6,871 nucleotides of DNA, taken from NCBI GenBank assembly GCA_016932895.1, contig JAFGCA010000735.1:1-6871 (forward strand), read 5' to 3'. The notes beneath the pieces are model-generated. The model saw only the letters and a list, made by a program, of their open reading frames with translations, was not told where the DNA came from and did not search any database. Made by a program: the position numbers and the translations under genes. This stretch comes from Sedimentisphaerales bacterium (GTDB taxonomy: Bacteria; Planctomycetota; Phycisphaerae; Sedimentisphaerales; SG8-4). Positions 1-6,112 of this stretch are shown here, piece after piece (positions within the stretch are counted from its first letter, which is position 1; each line of letters starts with the position of its first letter).

Positions 1-426
1 CTTCTTCTTCACCGACTTGGGCTTCATGTCGAGAACGCTGCGGCTGGGGCGAACCAGCGCCGTCGCGGCGACCAGCCCCGTCAGCTCGTCGATGGCGAAA
101 AGCGTCTTCTCCAGGTCCGTCTGCGGCTCCACGTCGGTGCAGAGGCCCCAGCCATGCGAGAGAACCGCCCGAATGTACTGCTGCGGCCACTCGTGCTCCC
201 GCAGAATCTCTTCGGTCTTGTGACAGTGCTGATCGGGAAACCGCTCGTAGTCCAGATCGTGAACGAGACCGATCACGCCCCACTTCTCTTCGTCCTGGCC
301 CCGCTTGCGGGCGCAGTATCGCATCACCCCTTCGACCGCCAGGGCATGCTTGATGAGCGATTCGTTCTCGTTGTACTGCGTCAGCAGCGCGAAAGCCTCT
401 TCGCGCGTCGGTTCGTGTTCTGCCAT
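1..426 (-). CDS. HD-domain metal-dependent phosphohydrolase (C-terminus beyond the window)
   Basis: This gene runs off the left edge; 142 residues are visible and the C-terminus is missing. It reads as an HD-superfamily phosphohydrolase. These are cytoplasmic metal-dependent enzymes that usually cleave phosphate esters or nucleotides; the substrate here is unknown. The metal-binding pattern is visible: H27, the H56-D57 doublet in LVHDLDYERFPDQH, H91 in LSHGW, and D113 in AIDELTGL. The last visible stretch (DMKPKSVKKK) resembles the segment these small proteins carry before a short tail, so perhaps about 50 residues are missing; that figure is from memory of the family. No signal peptide is seen. 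The ATG at 424-426 is supported by an AAGGA at 434-438. It follows the propeller gene after a 186 nt gap in which I see no clear terminator, so separate transcription is possible but unproven. Confidence 0.85.
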   Translation of the reverse strand, partial: MAEHEPTREEAFALLTQYNENESLIKHALAVEGVMRYCARKRGQDEEKWGVIGLVHDLDYERFPDQHCHKTEEILREHEWPQQYIRAVLSHGWGLCTDVEPQTDLEKTLFAIDELTGLVAATALVRPSRSVLDMKPKSVKKK

Positions 427-433
427 TTCCAGT

Positions 434-438
434 TCCTT
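434..438 (-). promoter_or_regulatory. Ribosome binding site of the HD-domain gene
   Basis: AAGGA in the minus-strand reading, 7 nt before the ATG at 424-426. It supports this start for the HD-domain protein. Confidence 0.6.
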
Positions 439-612
439 CGTTGCCTGCGAAACGGGCGGTTCCCCTGTCCGGGCCCAATCAGATCGGAGCCCATGGTAGC
501 GGCAAAAGGAATGAAATGCAAACGCGATTTACCGACGCGCCAACGGGCACAGGAGTGTCTGCTCCCGCACCTGAGACGGTCCGCAGCGCCACTGGCACCG
601 CGCCCGCCTCGC

Positions 613-1641
613 TCAGTGGCCGGCCCGCTTTGCCTTCTCGGAGGCCTCGATATCCAGAATCAGCAGACCCCGGCCCACACCGGCCGGATCGCCCTGCCGC
701 GCGAATTGGAAAGCGATGTACTTGCCGTCGTCGCTGACCACCGGATTCGACGCCTTGTAGCCGGGATAGTCGGCGAAACGCGTGATCCGATCGATGTCTC
801 CCGAGCCGTCCAGCGCCAGCTTGTAGAGATCCACATGCTGGCTGCCCTTGCGGTTGTGCCTGTCGCACTCGACGAGGGTGTGCCGGCCGTCGGGGAAGAT
901 GCCCTCCGGCTCGTCGTATTGGCCCGGAGCCTGCGAGTAGTTGGTGACCTTTCCGGTCCTCAGGTCCAGGCCCATCACATCGGTGCCCTGATAGCCGTAG
1001 GCGCTGAAGATCAGCTCTCGCTCGTGAGGCGGGCGAAAGTTCTGCGTCTCCAGACCGCATTCGAACGGGAGGTCCTTCCCGTCGAGAATCTTCTTCTTGT
1101 TCGCCAGCCCGGGCACGCCCCCGTCATAAACGACATCGGCGGCGTAGAACGCCCCGCCTTGTGTCCAGGCGATGTGCAGGCGCCGCCGCGATACGGCCGG
1201 ACCTTCGGAGCACTTTTCCCCCAGCGGCACGGGCGGCCCGGAAAGGTCCTTCTTGAGCACCCACAGCTCGGCGTTCTTCTCACTGCGGCTCGGCCACGGA
1301 TCGTTGGCGTCGAACTGCCGCGACCCCGACAACAGGATGTCACCGTTGCTCAGATACAACGCGCGCGTGTAGCCTTCATGAAAGTAGCGATGGGTCATGG
1401 GTCGGATGACGCCGGTCGCCAGTTCCACTTCGTAGACGTCCCCGAAGGTCTTCTCGATAAAGAGCAGACGCTTGCCGTCGTGCGACCAATCGGCCCGCTG
1501 GCCGAAATGCGTCACCCGCTTGATGTACGACGGCAGTTCGTCGAGCGGAGAGACGCCCGCCTGCAATGCCGGAAGGCCGACGGAGGTCGCGAAAACGACC
1601 CACGCGAGAAACCCGAGAACCTGTGCTTTGTTCATGCGCAT
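613..1641 (-). CDS. Exported PD40/TolB-like beta-propeller protein
   Basis: This is a 342-residue protein that looks like a beta-propeller of the WD40-like/PD40 (TolB C-terminal) type. Such proteins usually act as extracytoplasmic binding or scaffold proteins. An enzymatic role cannot be read from the sequence. Residues 1-29 form a signal peptide, with a short basic start, a hydrophobic core (about 8-26) and a likely cleavage after LQA at about 28. Blade-like repeats with the typical D-G-K/R-x-hydrophobic pattern are seen near residues 49-62 (DWSHDGKRLLFIE), 91-106, 209-228, 244-258 (IFPDGRHTLVE) and 298-313 (NPVVSDDGKYIAFQFA). The frame stays open upstream to 1740, but the start at 1639-1641 is preferred: it places the signal peptide at the N-terminus and has GGGAG 7 nt upstream. 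The gene lies 111 nt downstream of the GH10 gene on the same strand, so a joint role in sensing or degrading glycans is possible. The ligand is unknown. Confidence 0.8.
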   Translation of the reverse strand: MRMNKAQVLGFLAWVVFATSVGLPALQAGVSPLDELPSYIKRVTHFGQRADWSHDGKRLLFIEKTFGDVYEVELATGVIRPMTHRYFHEGYTRALYLSNGDILLSGSRQFDANDPWPSRSEKNAELWVLKKDLSGPPVPLGEKCSEGPAVSRRRLHIAWTQGGAFYAADVVYDGGVPGLANKKKILDGKDLPFECGLETQNFRPPHERELIFSAYGYQGTDVMGLDLRTGKVTNYSQAPGQYDEPEGIFPDGRHTLVECDRHNRKGSQHVDLYKLALDGSGDIDRITRFADYPGYKASNPVVSDDGKYIAFQFARQGDPAGVGRGLLILDIEASEKAKRAGH

Positions 1642-1648
1642 GATTCTT

Positions 1649-1653
1649 CTCCC
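1649..1653 (-). promoter_or_regulatory. Ribosome binding site that fixes the start of the propeller gene
   Basis: GGGAG in the minus-strand reading, 7 nt before the ATG at 1639-1641. A second in-frame ATG (1633-1635) lies two codons later. The more upstream in-frame ATG at 1738-1740 would put 33 non-signal residues before the export signal. Confidence 0.6.
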
Positions 1654-1752
1654 GATCTCTATCCACACGACGTCGTTGTCCGAAGCAAAAGCTCCGCGCG
1701 GCACGTCGGCGACCGTGACGTACGTCTTCGCGCAGCACAAGCGTTCGCAACG

Positions 1753-3006
1753 CTACTTCCGAAAGGAGAGCGACTTCGTTTGCTCCGATCGCTTCAGGTC
1801 AACGACCACTTCATTCCCGCCTGCGGTTACGCGATGCCGGCCGTAGAAGGCGGGGACTTCGCACCGGCCCTGCGCGTCGGCCTTGCCGCGCCATTTCGTC
1901 CACCATTGCCTGAACACGAGATCGCGGTAGGCCTCGGCGGCGGGTGTGGCGGACCAGTCCCGGCGGTACAGCGCGGATACGGGAATCCAGTTCGCCCTTT
2001 CCCAGAACCCCCACATCAGGATGCCTTTGACCGCGGGATTGGCGAAGCAGATGCGATAGTACTCCACCAGGGCCCTGGCCTTGGCCTGTTCCTCCTCGTC
2101 CGAAAGTGGCACGCCGCGTTTGCGGTAGTGCTTCGATCGCTGGCCGGGGAAGTTGAACTCCGTGACACAGATCGGCAGCTTCAACTCGGCCAGCCGGGCC
2201 AGTGCGTTTTCCAGGGCGGCCGGATCGAACGAATCCCCGTGCAGATGCCCCTGCACTCCGATGCCTCCCACGGGCACGCCCTGGTCCAGGAAGCGACGAA
2301 TGTGGGCGATGTAATCGTCGAGGCGCCGGCCGGTCAGGATATCGTAGTCGTTCAGGTAGAGCACCGCCTCCGGGTCCCCCTGCCGGACCCAGGCGGCCAT
2401 GTCCCGCGTGATCAGCGGGCCCAGACGGTCCTCGTAGTAGTTGGCGTGGAGCATCTCGTTGTTCAGGTCGTACTCCGCGAACCGGCCGCGGTATCGTGTC
2501 CCGACATCCAGGGCGCGGGCCTTGAGCGTCTCGCGCAGCGTGGCATCGTCCATGGTCTTCTGCCAGGGCTGAACGCGATTGGGAATGCCCCAGAAGATGT
2601 TGTGACCGCGCAGAGGGATGTCATGCTGCTCGGTCCACTGGAGAATAGCATCGACGATGGAATAGTCCACCTGTCCCTGGGTACGTTCCATCGCGTGCCA
2701 CTTCAGGGCGTTCTCCGTTACGGCCGCATTGAAATTCTCCAGGAAGACCTTCTTGTACTGAGCGATGTCCTTGGGGTCCATCCAGTTGCCGAATACCTGA
2801 CTGGCAAGGGCCGCGCCGAACCAGAACTCGTGGCGCAGTTGCTCCACGCGAACCTCGGCGCCCGGCGCCGCCTCTACGACCAGCGTACCCATACGAGTCT
2901 TGCGGATCGCCTCGTCCACGTCGGCGCCGTACAACAGACCGCCACGGGAACAGCCAAAAACCACCGTCAGGATTGCTGTCATGAAGATTGTGCTTCTGGC
3001 GCTCAT
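1753..3006 (-). CDS. Secreted glycoside hydrolase family 10 enzyme (probable endo-1,4-beta-xylanase)
   Basis: This 417-residue exported protein has the GH10 fold, whose members mostly hydrolyse beta-1,4-xylan with retention. After an N-terminal export signal (residues 4-18 hydrophobic) comes a short beta-rich module (about 40-70, GTLVVEAAPGAEVRVEQ) and then the barrel. Visible GH10 landmarks are TENALKW (97-103), RGH (133-135), the acid/base in NNE (E184), LND (218-220), VQGH (251-254), the nucleophile in VTEF (E283) and MWG (W332) with W340 eight residues on. From my memory of the Cex xylanase, the -1/-2 subsite residues E, N, K, H, W, N, Q, H, W and W are all represented. The residue after the barrel-3 Trp is Gly (FWG, 138-140) where xylanases usually have His. 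C19 in VFGC could be a lipoprotein cysteine, though Phe at -2 is unusual. The start at 3004-3006 has GGGAGGA 9 nt upstream. Xylan is the likely but unproven substrate. Confidence 0.88.
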   Translation of the reverse strand: MSARSTIFMTAILTVVFGCSRGGLLYGADVDEAIRKTRMGTLVVEAAPGAEVRVEQLRHEFWFGAALASQVFGNWMDPKDIAQYKKVFLENFNAAVTENALKWHAMERTQGQVDYSIVDAILQWTEQHDIPLRGHNIFWGIPNRVQPWQKTMDDATLRETLKARALDVGTRYRGRFAEYDLNNEMLHANYYEDRLGPLITRDMAAWVRQGDPEAVLYLNDYDILTGRRLDDYIAHIRRFLDQGVPVGGIGVQGHLHGDSFDPAALENALARLAELKLPICVTEFNFPGQRSKHYRKRGVPLSDEEEQAKARALVEYYRICFANPAVKGILMWGFWERANWIPVSALYRRDWSATPAAEAYRDLVFRQWWTKWRGKADAQGRCEVPAFYGRHRVTAGGNEVVVDLKRSEQTKSLSFRK

Positions 3007-3015
3007 AACGATTCG

Positions 3016-3022
3016 TCCTCCC
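3016..3022 (-). promoter_or_regulatory. Ribosome binding site that fixes the start of the GH10 gene
   Basis: GGGAGGA in the minus-strand reading, 9 nt before the ATG at 3004-3006. It favours this start over the in-frame ATG at 3064-3066, which would add 20 polar residues before the export signal. Confidence 0.65.
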
Positions 3023-3072
3023 GAAACCACATCTTGCCAAGGCGTTTGTGTATGCGGAACACACATGCAGGA

Positions 3073-3101
3073 AGTCTAACTATCGCCCTGACCATCGTCA
3101 A
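3073..3101 (-). promoter_or_regulatory. Candidate sigma-70-type promoter of the GH10 gene
   Basis: On the minus strand TTGACG (3096-3101) is followed after exactly 17 nt by TAGACT (3073-3078). That is 5 of 6 and 4 of 6 matches to the classical -35 and -10 boxes. Transcription would start near 3066, giving a leader of about 60 nt before the ATG at 3006. The site lies between the repeat-rich stretch and the GH10 gene, as expected if the repeats separate two transcription units. Promoter consensus in this group of bacteria is poorly known, so this is a sequence match only. Confidence 0.4.
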
Positions 3102-3179
3102 CAGACTGGTAAAGGGCCGCCACCGAAGGGTGTGTGAAAGTCGTGCGGCGTCAGGATACCGTTTCGCTGCCGGCCCCCG

Positions 3180-3295
3180 GGGTGGCAGCGTCAAGGCCGC
3201 AGGTCTTGGCGATGGCGCAAAGCCCGGGGCTCGTATAGCGTCACACGCGGCAGGCAAGTCCCCCATCGCCAAGCTGGCGCTTGACGCTGCCACCC
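3180..3295. repeat. Imperfect 116 nt palindrome with 16 bp perfect arms
   Basis: The arm gggtggcagcgtcaag (3180-3195) is matched exactly by its reverse complement cttgacgctgccaccc (3280-3295). Inside it, after an asymmetric internal loop of 9 and 6 nt, cttggcgatgg (3205-3215) pairs with ccatcgccaag (3263-3273). This leaves a 47 nt loop with a near-palindrome agcccggggct (3221-3231). A 27 bp two-part stem is far more than chance would give. No transposase gene and no obvious target-site duplication flank it. It could be a small non-autonomous element, a dispersed palindromic repeat or a strong RNA hairpin; the sequence alone does not decide. Confidence 0.7.
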
Positions 3296-3321
3296 GCCGC
3301 GTGTCATAGATCGTGCGATTA

Positions 3322-3400
3322 TAGATTGCTTCGCTTCGCTCGCAATGACACGGAAAACTCACATGTGTCATTGCGAGGAGCGCAGCGACGAAGCAATCTA
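3322..3400. repeat. Inverted repeat of the widespread 'CATTGCGAG...GAAGCAATC' family
   Basis: The left arm (3322-3351) begins tagattgcttcg and ends gcaatgacac. The right arm (3365-3400) begins gtgtcattgcgaggagcg and ends gaagcaatcta. They are reverse complements except for 6 extra nt in the right arm, and a 13 nt loop (3352-3364) separates them. I recognise this as a palindromic dispersed repeat found in many unrelated bacterial phyla. Its translations give well-known spurious peptides such as LRFARND and SLRGAQRRSN, both of which appear here in the plus-strand frame. It lies just beyond the stop of the thioredoxin-like gene, where transcripts could fold it into a hairpin, possibly protecting or ending them. 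There is no U-tract of the classical terminator kind. Confidence 0.8.
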
Positions 3401-3445
3401 CCCCCCCTGAATCGCGCAGCTTACGAGATGCGGCGCCAGCCTTCG

Positions 3446-4576
3446 CTACTTGTACGTGCGACCGAGGTATTCGACGATCGCGCGTTTGACGTCGAGCGGA
3501 TCGATCAGGCCGAGATGACGGTAGAGGACCTCGCCGCCGGGCTTGACGATCAGGGTGTACGGGATCGGTCCGGGCCAGCGCGGGTCCACGGCCTCGATGA
3601 ACGCGTAGATGTCGGTGCCGGTGAAGGTGTAGTTCTTGAACGAGGCTTCCTTGTCCTTCAGAAAAGTGAGAACCCGGTCCTTCTGCCGGGAGCCGTCGAT
3701 GTTGACGCCCACCATCTCGAAGTCGCGCCCGCGGTACATGCGATTGATCTCGACCAACTCGGGGAACTCGATCACGCAGGGTCCGCAGCGCGTCGACCAG
3801 ACGTTGATCACGCGCAGTTTCTGGCCGTCGTTGGCGACCAGCTTCTCGACGCCTTTCAGGTCGATTTCCTGCACCGACACGGGCTCCTTCGCCCAGCGCT
3901 CGAACGCCTCTTTCACCGAGTCACGCTTGGAGGACCACTTGATGGAACAGCCGACGGTCTTCGTCTTCTCTACGGGGACCGGCTTGCCTGCCAGCAGGGC
4001 TTCGATGGCGTTGCGCGTGTCGTGGGACTTGACCTGGTCGGGCCGGCGCTCGTTGTCGTCCACGCGGCCGACGTAGCGGAGCTTTCGCTGCTGGTCGAAG
4101 ACGAACACGTGCGGCGTGGCCATCGGGCCGTACGCCTTCGAGACCTCCTGACGGTCGCCGTCATAGAGATAGGGGAAATTCCACCTTTTGTCCTGGACCC
4201 GCAGCTTCATGTCCTCCAGCGAGTCGCCCAGGTCCGTGTAGCCCAGCTCATCGAGACGCACCGCCCGGGGATCGTTGGGAGAAATCGCCACCAGAGTCAC
4301 GCCCTTGTCCTTGTAGTCGGCCGCCAGCTTCTTGAGACGCGGCTCATATGCCTGCGCCGTCGGGCAGTGATTGCAGGTAAAGACGATCACCAAAACCTTC
4401 GCGTCGTCGTAATCGCTGAGCCGGTGCAGCTTGTCATCGACCCCGAGCAAAAGAAAATCAGGCGCCTTGGCGCCGATCTCCAGCGTCTTGATTTCCTCAG
4501 GGGCCGCCCATGTCACGGAAACACTCAGCGCGATAACAGCAACCAGGAAAATGGCCTTGTGGGTGAATTTGTCCAT
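3446..4576 (-). CDS. Exported tandem thioredoxin-fold protein (AhpC/TSA-like plus TlpA/ResA-like)
   Basis: This 376-residue protein has an N-terminal signal peptide (hydrophobic 8-22, likely cleavage near TWA/A at 24-25) and two redox domains. Domain 1 (about 33-200) resembles the peroxiredoxin-like/redoxin group: GAKAPDF (35-41), a CNHC motif (C68, C71) after VIVFT, ISPND (98-102) and a cis-proline in MATP (P155). Domain 2 (about 225-376) resembles TlpA/ResA thiol-disulfide oxidoreductases: INVWSTRCGPC (C264, C267), VGVNID (289-294) and the IP pair (P339). A further Cys (C210, VGCSIKW) lies in the linker. The residue before CGPC is Arg instead of the usual Trp, which may alter redox potential. 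It probably handles disulfides or electrons outside the cytoplasm, and its partner is unknown. The ATG at 4574-4576 has AGGAGA 6 nt upstream. A TATATA at 4638-4643 could be a -10 box, but I see no matching -35. Confidence 0.87.
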   Translation of the reverse strand: MDKFTHKAIFLVAVIALSVSVTWAAPEEIKTLEIGAKAPDFLLLGVDDKLHRLSDYDDAKVLVIVFTCNHCPTAQAYEPRLKKLAADYKDKGVTLVAISPNDPRAVRLDELGYTDLGDSLEDMKLRVQDKRWNFPYLYDGDRQEVSKAYGPMATPHVFVFDQQRKLRYVGRVDDNERRPDQVKSHDTRNAIEALLAGKPVPVEKTKTVGCSIKWSSKRDSVKEAFERWAKEPVSVQEIDLKGVEKLVANDGQKLRVINVWSTRCGPCVIEFPELVEINRMYRGRDFEMVGVNIDGSRQKDRVLTFLKDKEASFKNYTFTGTDIYAFIEAVDPRWPGPIPYTLIVKPGGEVLYRHLGLIDPLDVKRAIVEYLGRTYK

Positions 4577-4582
4577 TTGCTC

Positions 4583-4588
4583 TCTCCT
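4583..4588 (-). promoter_or_regulatory. Ribosome binding site that fixes the start of the tandem thioredoxin gene
   Basis: AGGAGA in the minus-strand reading, 6 nt before the ATG at 4574-4576. The upstream in-frame ATGs near 4604-4609 would place charged residues before the signal peptide and lack such a site. Confidence 0.6.
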
Positions 4589-4675
4589 GTCAATTACGTG
4601 ACTCATCATGATTGGGCTCCAACTGAGACGTCGCTGCTATATACGCCGTGGCGACGCCGTGGTTTGGCGATTTCG

Positions 4676-6112
4676 TCAGTCTTGCCGCCAGAGCGTGGCT
4701 TCGATGCGTTTGAATTCGGCCTGGATGTCGTCGCCTTCGTAGAACGAGAGCCGGCCGCGCAGGCGATGCGTTTGTCCCGGCTCGGCGTCGGGGAATTTCG
4801 GGTCCGAATGAAAGCACGGGCAGTCGGGGTTCGCCCAGGGCCGATAGCAGCCCTCCCAGGCCGTGATGATCCAGCGTTTGCCGTCGTCGCTCCGGCAGGC
4901 AACGTAGGGATTCGTCAGGACCTTGTTGTCGTTCGTCAGGGCGGCGAATCCCTTCGCCATCTTGGGCATGACGCAATTCTGCACGCGCAGGTCCGTGAGC
5001 TTCTCCTGCGTCCCGTTCCTGAGCCACATCTCCATGTGTACCGCGTCGCGCGCGGGCCGGACCTTCACGCCGAAGGCGAGGCCGTTGGGCAGCGTCCGCT
5101 CGACGTCGAGACTGCCATCAGGGTGGCGGTTCCATTCGAGCTTCTTGAGCTCCACGCCCTGCTGCGTCCAGATCGTATTGATGTGCGTATGGGCCAGGTA
5201 CGTCAGACCCAGATTCGACCAGAGTGCCTCCGGGATATCCAGCACCACGTAGCTGTTCGGGTCCCACGGCGTAAACACGCTGAACTTCGTCTCCCGCTGC
5301 GGATCGATGGCGCCGTCGAGAAACCCGATCCGAGGATGCCGCCCCCCCGGATAAGGCAAAACCAGCAACGGCGCATCCGCCTCCCGCTGCGGCCGATTCC
5401 CCGGCCAAACATCGAACTTCTCCTGCGCCGCCCGAATCTCCCCCGCCGTCAACCCCGTCGCCGCCCGCACCTCCTGGGTCGTAAACCGATGATACCAAAC
5501 CATGTTCTCCAACCAGTACCGCAACTCCGCATCATCCCCCGGCCGCCGCGCGTTCTGCAACTCCTCCGGCAGATTCGTCTCATCTACCCATTGCAGGCCG
5601 ACAATCTCGTCAGCCTTCACGAACTCGACATGGCCGTCGACGAACACAACGTTGCAACCCTGGCCCCCGTGGTTTTCCGTTGTCAGCAACTCCACCCCGC
5701 CAGACTGATTCCAGCCCGGTTTGCTCTCAAACAATAGAACGACATCCGCAGCACTGCACGGGTCAGCGTGCGGATTCATAGCATAGTTGCAAGGCCCGGC
5801 TTTTGCCTTCGGGCAACGGAAAGAGTCCTTGAAATCCTCGGCCTCGTCGTATTTGGCAACGAGCAAATCACACCACCTCTGATGCGCAGGATACACTCCA
5901 TCATTCTCTTCGGCATACAGGATAAGTAAGACCCCAAGCGTCTTTAGATTCGCCGTGCACACCACCGAAGGCGGCGGTTCATACGGGAACACACATGCTG
6001 GCCCCCGAAGCAGAAGAAGAAAGAGCACCGTTGTGAGCAAGATCAGAAGCGTGCCCGTCAGGCAGGAAACTTTGAACCGAGGGCGAGGTGACTTCGTGGA
6101 TGTCTCAGTCAT
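4676..6112 (-). CDS. Membrane-anchored protein: H-X-DG pseudopilin-like domain joined to a large unknown domain
   Basis: This is a 478-residue protein of unknown function. A basic N-terminus (KSPRPRFK) precedes one membrane segment (about 15-36), so the rest should lie outside the cytoplasm. Residues 50-170 match the mature part of planctomycete type II secretion pseudopilin-like proteins: VCTANLKTLGVLLILYAEEN (52-71), CPKAKAGPCNYAMNP (100-114), and ENHGG...VFVDGHVEFV. In the last, H148 and D159-G160 are ten residues apart rather than the usual nine. The GFTLIE-type prepilin leader is absent. Residues 193-235 (YWLENMVWYHRFTTQEV...TGLTAGEI) look helical. Residues 245-478 form a Trp-rich, beta-rich domain with Cys pairs at 380/406/422 and 431/433. 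From memory, similar C-terminal regions occur in planctomycete hypothetical proteins. The start (ATG 6110-6112) has GGAG 7 nt upstream and overlaps the mfd stop by 8 nt, suggesting translational coupling. Confidence 0.8.
   Translation of the reverse strand: MTETSTKSPRPRFKVSCLTGTLLILLTTVLFLLLLRGPACVFPYEPPPSVVCTANLKTLGVLLILYAEENDGVYPAHQRWCDLLVAKYDEAEDFKDSFRCPKAKAGPCNYAMNPHADPCSAADVVLLFESKPGWNQSGGVELLTTENHGGQGCNVVFVDGHVEFVKADEIVGLQWVDETNLPEELQNARRPGDDAELRYWLENMVWYHRFTTQEVRAATGLTAGEIRAAQEKFDVWPGNRPQREADAPLLVLPYPGGRHPRIGFLDGAIDPQRETKFSVFTPWDPNSYVVLDIPEALWSNLGLTYLAHTHINTIWTQQGVELKKLEWNRHPDGSLDVERTLPNGLAFGVKVRPARDAVHMEMWLRNGTQEKLTDLRVQNCVMPKMAKGFAALTNDNKVLTNPYVACRSDDGKRWIITAWEGCYRPWANPDCPCFHSDPKFPDAEPGQTHRLRGRLSFYEGDDIQAEFKRIEATLWRQD

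Larger units (their letters stand above)
3007..3445. other. 440 nt gene-free stretch with paired inverted repeats
   Basis: This stretch lies between the thioredoxin-like gene and the GH10 gene. The frames open across it have no ribosome binding site or recognisable protein. Instead it contains the GH10 ribosome binding site and candidate promoter at the left, a 116 nt imperfect palindrome in the middle (3180-3295) and a 79 nt hairpin repeat at the right (3322-3400), followed by a run of seven C (3401-3407). A short GCTGCC/GGCAGC pair (3167-3172 with 3184-3189) adds a small alternative hairpin at the left edge of the palindrome. Confidence 0.7.

Noticed and set aside
427..612. Possible terminator or small gene in the 186 nt gap between the propeller and HD-domain genes
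   Set aside because: Only 4 bp stems such as GGAG/CTCC are present, there is no T-run, and no small frame with a convincing start and ribosome binding site is visible. A TTGGCG box exists but its -10 match is poor.
1741..1753. Perfect small stem-loop gcgttcgcaacgc at the GH10 stop, as a terminator
   Set aside because: The stem is only 5 bp with a 3 nt loop, and no U-rich stretch follows in the direction of transcription.
154..3309. 1051-codon plus-strand open frame
   Set aside because: It is the codon-aligned antisense of three recognisable minus-strand genes and gives a low-complexity translation with no family resemblance. Its right end runs through the palindromic repeat.
3003..3371. 122-codon minus-strand frame between the thioredoxin-like and GH10 genes
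   Set aside because: Its start lies in the hairpin repeat, it crosses the palindrome and candidate promoter, and it overlaps the GH10 start. It has no ribosome binding site or protein similarity.
4577..4675. Promoter before the tandem thioredoxin gene at TATATA (4638-4643)
   Set aside because: No acceptable -35 box lies 16-18 nt upstream, so it is mentioned only as a possibility in the gene entry.
3281..5737. 818-codon plus-strand open frame
   Set aside because: It is antisense to the thioredoxin-like gene and the composite gene. Its first residues are the known spurious translation of the dispersed repeat (LRFARND, SLRGAQRRSN).
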